The notes under the pieces: model-generated
Database searches by the model: none
What the model was told of the DNA's origin: nothing
What the model saw: only the letters and a program-made list of their open reading frames with translations
From: Cheiracanthium punctorium
Taxonomy: Eukaryota > Arthropoda > Arachnida > Araneae > Cheiracanthiidae
Assembly: GCA_038373885.1 (NCBI GenBank)
Contig: JAWZYV010006201.1
Span: 558,001 to 622,000, forward strand
DNA: 64,000 bases
Direction of reading: 5' to 3'
Made by a program: the position numbers and the translations under genes
Shown: piece after piece, positions 49,601 through 55,600 of the stretch
Layout: each line of letters starts with the position of its first letter
Numbering within the stretch: the first letter of the stretch is position 1

Positions 49601-52600
49601 TAGTTCTTCTACAGGAGCACTCAAAAGAATTCCAATACATTACAGTCTGTGGCATTTGAGAGACACTAATACATTTCTAGCTTAATACAACAAGTATAAA
49701 ATTTTTGTATTCTTTAGTTAAACGTTGAAAAAAAATTTAAAGGTTTTTTACAGGGTCTCATAAAATTGCATTTATAGTGATAATACAACAATATCTTATC
49801 TCTAAAATCTCCCCAGTTTTAAGGAAAATACATTGCCAAATTTGTCGCTAAAATATTTTGTGTTAGAAAGTGTTTTATAATCTATGCGTTTGGCATGATT
49901 TATCTTTCTTGTTTACTCTCCTATGATATTGGAAGTTTAAATAAAAATATACTAAAGGGAAAATATTTGTTCTCAAGACGGATGGGAAAAGATTCAAATT
50001 GAGATGCTGGTGCACATTCAACAAAATTTTTCCTACCTAAAATTTGAATGAAAAAACAGCTGAATTAATCATTCCGGGAAGGGAAGGAGCTGTAAATTTG
50101 GTAATCTTAAAATAAACAAAACTGTGGAAAACTTATGAATAATAAATTTTAAGAGATTATTTTTTACAACAAAACATGGGCCGTGATTTTATTAACATTA
50201 AAAAAATTATTAAAAAGTATACAAAAATGGGGATGTCACATAAAATTGCAAAAAAGTGCAAGTTTTATCCTAAAAGTGTAAAAGTATGCAAGCATGAATA
50301 CGTAAAATAACACAAGACATGTCAAAAGAGAATATTAAAAAAGACTTATTTACTGCATACATGTAAAATATCATGATCATGTTCAAGCCATTCAGGACCT
50401 CCACCATGAATTATTTGCTCTCGCAACCAAACTAAGCTGATAAAGGCACATAATGTGCATGTAACAACAAAGCACCCATATAGACTGTCAGATAAAACAT
50501 TTTCTCTAAAAACAGAAAAAAAAAGTAAAGTTATAAACAAAGACTAAACATTTATTTAACATGAAGCTTTTAAATGGAAAATGTGCTAGTACTTACGTGG
50601 AAAGGATATCAAAAGGTAATGTGATAATTGAACTTAAAGATCCTGTGAAAAGACATCTGTATATTCGACCTACAACATGGAAAAAGAGGAGAGAAACATT
50701 AAAAATGTTGCAAATAAATTAAACTATGTTGCAACTTTAATAGTTTGATACCATAGAGAAGGAATATAAGTGGAGGGAGCAATTGTAACCCTAAACTGAA
50801 GCGTGCACACGAGTCACGTGACTTGTGGTCAAGCGGAGTGGAATTTCTCCATTTCCTTTGCTGTTCTCCATAGCTTTGTGTGAGGTCGATGGTTCTAATC
50901 CAAAAAAAGGGTGCATTATTTCTCTGCATATGTATGCAATGAAAAATTCTTGAAAGGAGGACAACTGGCATTTCACAGGAAAGCTATGTTTTGCAATTTT
51001 AGCCGTTTAAAATGTATGAATGTTCTTTAAAACACTAGATTGACAATTTGGCGATTATTTTAACTCGCCATGTATTGCAGATCTGAAAGTCACGTAATTT
51101 AACTTAATTTCAAATTAAAATTAAAAATCAGATCAAAATAAAATTTACTCTTTATTTTCTCAGTTAATATCACAGGTTATTGTTTTAGAATGTCTATTGG
51201 CGCTGTAGTGCCTCACTCATGTTTCTTTCTTAAACATTCTATTTTTTCAAAATGTCCTTATTGTTAAGGTAATTTTTTCAGACAATTAGTAACAAATTGA
51301 ACTTTTTAAGCTGATCCACTGAAGCTATATTCCTCTGTTTTTGGACAAAGAATATCACAAATCATGGGGGGAGGGTGAAATACCATTTCATTATGTTAAC
51401 AGAAACATGAATTTCAATTAACGAATTCACTATAAATGTGTATATAAATGTAAAGGATATTGCTAAAAAATCAGCTGTTTAAAACGTTCATATTAACTCT
51501 AGTAACAATATGGTTTAAAATACTAGATCGCACCCCGCCTCCCGAAATGGAAACCTATATGCGCTACTGAATACAAACTTTGAATTTTAAATTGCTTAAT
51601 ATTCTTCTTAATGTTCTGAAAAATAGGTTGTCGATGTATGCATTATTTTAATCTGCATAAATAAGTTTCTAGTCTTTTTTGCGTGACTAGCATTAAAAAA
51701 AAGAGTTTTATTGAAATTTCGGACCTTTTTTTAAAAATAAAAATTGCTATTTTGATAACTTATAACAATTGTGAAAAAAGTAGTGTCTTGTAATACGAAA
51801 TGCAAAGCGATGCTGTATCCTACAATTTTTTTTTTTCATCAAGAATTACTTTTTTTAAGCTTTCCTAAAGATCTAGAGAGAAGACTTCTTTGGGAAACAC
51901 AGTTAGAAAGAGAAGGATTTAAAGCTTTAGATTATTCGAAGCTGCGTTCAAAGCATTTTACAGAAGATTGCTTTGAGAAAGCAAAATTTGGAGGAATGTG
52001 GTTAAAGAAGGATGCAATACCAACCATCTTCAATTTTCCTCATCATCTCCAACGAAAAAATATTCTTATCAAGCTTAATAATGTACATTACTAGATTAAC
52101 TCATTTGATAATGTACATTACTAGATTTTATTACAATGTTTCATAACAAAATCAAAATAATACAAAAAATACAACAAAATAAAATGTTTCAAAAGCCAAA
52201 ACTTCAAAGTAATTCTGCAAAACAAAATTTAAGACTAAATAATTTCAAAATAACCAGAGAGGGAGAAAATAAATAGTGCTGCAAAAACCATTTCCCCCCA
52301 TTCCCTTTCTAGAAAAATAAAATGCTTGAGTTTGCGAACCAAAGGGCGATAAGCAGCCAAATCCGCTTCTTCTTCTTCTCCTACGACGCTCTTATGTTAG
52401 CTTCAACTTTCCCGGGAAAATACAATAGGAGGCTCCCTCCACCTATATCCCTTCTCTATGTTTGATATTGCAAACTGATACAGGAAAAGAAATTAATATT
52501 CATTTTACTTACATATAACTATTCGTAGATTTAAAATATTGTACACATTAGTTCTGTATATTTAACACAAAAAACTAAACATCTATGATTTTAAAGATTT

Positions 52601-55600
52601 TTACTTGTAGTCAAAAATTAAGCATTAAAAGACTATTAATGCATGCATGACACATTCTTTCATTATCCCAAGATTTATTAAGACAATAGTGACCAATTTT
52701 CTTGTTACATACATGAGATTTACTATCACATAAATTGGAAAAAAAAACACTTAAAATACTGGTGTTAAACAATAAAGTAAATAAAAAACTTTGTAAAAAA
52801 CACACATAAGATGTTATAGGTAAGAGGATATGTACGTTTCAGCCAAAAATTGTTTTAGCCTTCTTCAGTCCAAGCCCTTTGTCGCAAGCAACACAGGGAA
52901 CTGAAAAGAGATAAACAAGCAAGATGTTGCCACAAGGGTCAAAGAAAAGTCGAACAAAACCACGGAGAGGGGAGAAAAAAATATAAATAAAATATGGGAA
53001 AGGAAAGAAGCACAAAAATACAGAAATAAAAAAGGAATAAATAAATAAATAATAAAAAGGAACACACGAATACAAACACACACACACAAAAAAGAGAAAA
53101 CAGAACAAAACAAAATAAAAAACAAATAGAACACATTTTTTTTTTTAAAATAAAAACCACGAACAGGACAGCACAAAATATAATTCTCATTTTTTTTTTT
53201 TGTTAATATATATATATATATATAACGTAAAGGAAGACAGTAACACACGTACACACACATAAAAAAGGGGGGGGCCTTTTTTATGTGTGCCTTTTTTACA
53301 TCTAATTAAAAAACAATGTCATAATTAAAAATTGTCCCCTATTGCATTTTTACATTGTGGGGATAAATAAAAAAAAAACAAAAAAAAAACAGAAATTAAT
53401 TTGAATAATTGCTACATTGGAATGACTAAAAGAAAAATTAAAGACAGAAAAAGGAACACTGCAACGATATTAAATTGAATAAACCCAGCACTGCACTTCC
53501 TAAAATAGCCCAAGAACACCCCATAGAAATCAATTTTAATGAAAGCCAAAAACTTGCCAATTATAAAAATAACAATTATGCAATGAACATGGAGGCCCTG
53601 CAGATCATAAGTACAGATGGCGCTGTAAACGACATGACACATGCGCAAATCAATCCGGGATGGAGCGAAGTTTTGAGGAAGAGAGTAGAGCAATCTGAAG
53701 ACAGCAGGGGCTGAAGAAAGTGATGGCCGCCACTGAAAGCTGCTACCTGTTGGATTTTAATGTGTACTTTAACCTTTTAATATTTTAATGCAAGTCCGTC
53801 CTTTTATTTCTAATTAACTTATTCAGATGTATCCATAATCCAAGTAGGCTTTATGATAAAATTACATTAAATGCAGACAATAGATTAATTACAGATGATA
53901 AAATTACGATAAATTATGCCAAGAGCTAGAATCACATCTTCTCAAAATTGCATATCAACCACTTTATTTTTCACCAAATTAAAAAGTTGCACATTTTAGT
54001 CTCGGAAAATTTCCAAATCCTACTTTTCTTTTGAGTATAAAACATTTTATTGTTTCTCTGATTTTACATGCACATCATATTTTAATTAAAAAATAGCCTT
54101 ACAAATAATCTTAAAAAACACTATATTCTTTTATTTTTACTTCAAGAGTCTGAATCATTTAATAAACTTGCTAAATATGGCAACCTAGATATGCTTAATC
54201 CTCACTCTTTCCACTGCAGATTACAATTGCAAAATGGCAGAAAGCAAAAATTAGCCTTTTTGTGACACTTTTTTTTATCGATATCTGCTAAAATAATTCG
54301 AATTTTTAAAAAAATCACTTTGAGGTATGGCGGGAGCCATCCAGGAGAATTTCCATACAAAACTTGGTAGGTCTACAATTATCCGTGTGAGAGCTATGCG
54401 AGACACAGACAAACTAACTAACGGACATTTTACAGTTCGTTTTATTTATATAGATGACCAGCACCCAATACAATTTATCACTCAAAATAGTCCATCAGCC
54501 ATTGACTTCCTTGCACGTCCATTAGATCAAAAATATTTTCGACGCACTTCCTCTAAACTTATTTGTCTGAAAGAGATAAAATATCAATAATAGTAAGGTT
54601 TAGCGATTTCTAGACAAATATTTCGATATCGCCAAGCTGAGTTCAATATGAAATATTTCCTTCTGACACTTTATTTGGCAATATTTCACCAAAAGCCGAC
54701 AACCTTGAGATAGTCTGCGAGATTTTGGGGATAGCCAAAGTAGTCATTGACCACAGACTTTCAATGAATTGAATGCATCCATACACCTCAATGTATTCAA
54801 AGTCATTTGGCTCACCCTGTAAATAAATTCTCAGTCGATTGCTGTCAAAAAAGATATGGAAAACAGTTAGATATTACAATATTTCTAAATACAAAAGTTC
54901 AAAAATCTACGGGTTAAAGTTTTAGTATTATACAAAATATGAAATAATTTTTGGCGCCAAATTTGGCGATATTTCGGCGAAACTCGTCAATGTCGACGAA
55001 ATTTGGCGAGATTTTAAGCATGAACCAAACAATGACAGATTATCGCCAAAACTCGCCAAGAACGATGACAAATGGCGATACTTTGGCCATGGACCAAATG
55101 ACTGACTATCGCCAAATTTGGCGATATTTCGCCAAAACTCGCCAAGGTCGAGGACAGACGGCGAGTTTTTGGGCATGTACCAAACAATGACTGTCTACAG
55201 TTGTATTATATTGAAGATGTCCATAGACATTAAAGTACTAAAATTCTTTTCGGTGGTCCTGTAAATAAACTCTCCAGTAGATTGGAACCAAAAATCGAGA
55301 TACACAACTAGATGTTACAACATTCTTATATATGAAATTTCATAATAGTTTTTGAGGTTTGAGAGTTAAATATGCACACACGTACACCAAAAGTCGCCAA
55401 GCTTGGCGACTTTTGGCATAGTTCTTGAGGGAGGCACGTGACCGTGGTCGGACCATTACCTAACTTATGTGGTAGGACGGTATTGTGCTTGAAATGGATG
55501 AATGCCCCTAAAATTGCCATTGACCGTAATGTATTGGAAATCTTTTGAGTGTTCCTGTAGCAGAACTACAAATGATAAAGACACTTTTTTTAATGGAGAA

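Noticed and set aside
52839..53260. Long hydrophobic Phe/Cys/Leu-rich frames on the minus strand
   Set aside because: They result from reading a purine-rich A/G stretch on the opposite strand in three frames at once; low complexity, not a membrane protein.
54327..54590. 87-codon plus-strand frame beginning MAGAIQENFH
   Set aside because: Its last third is the end of a family A repeat and the rest has no recognised relative.
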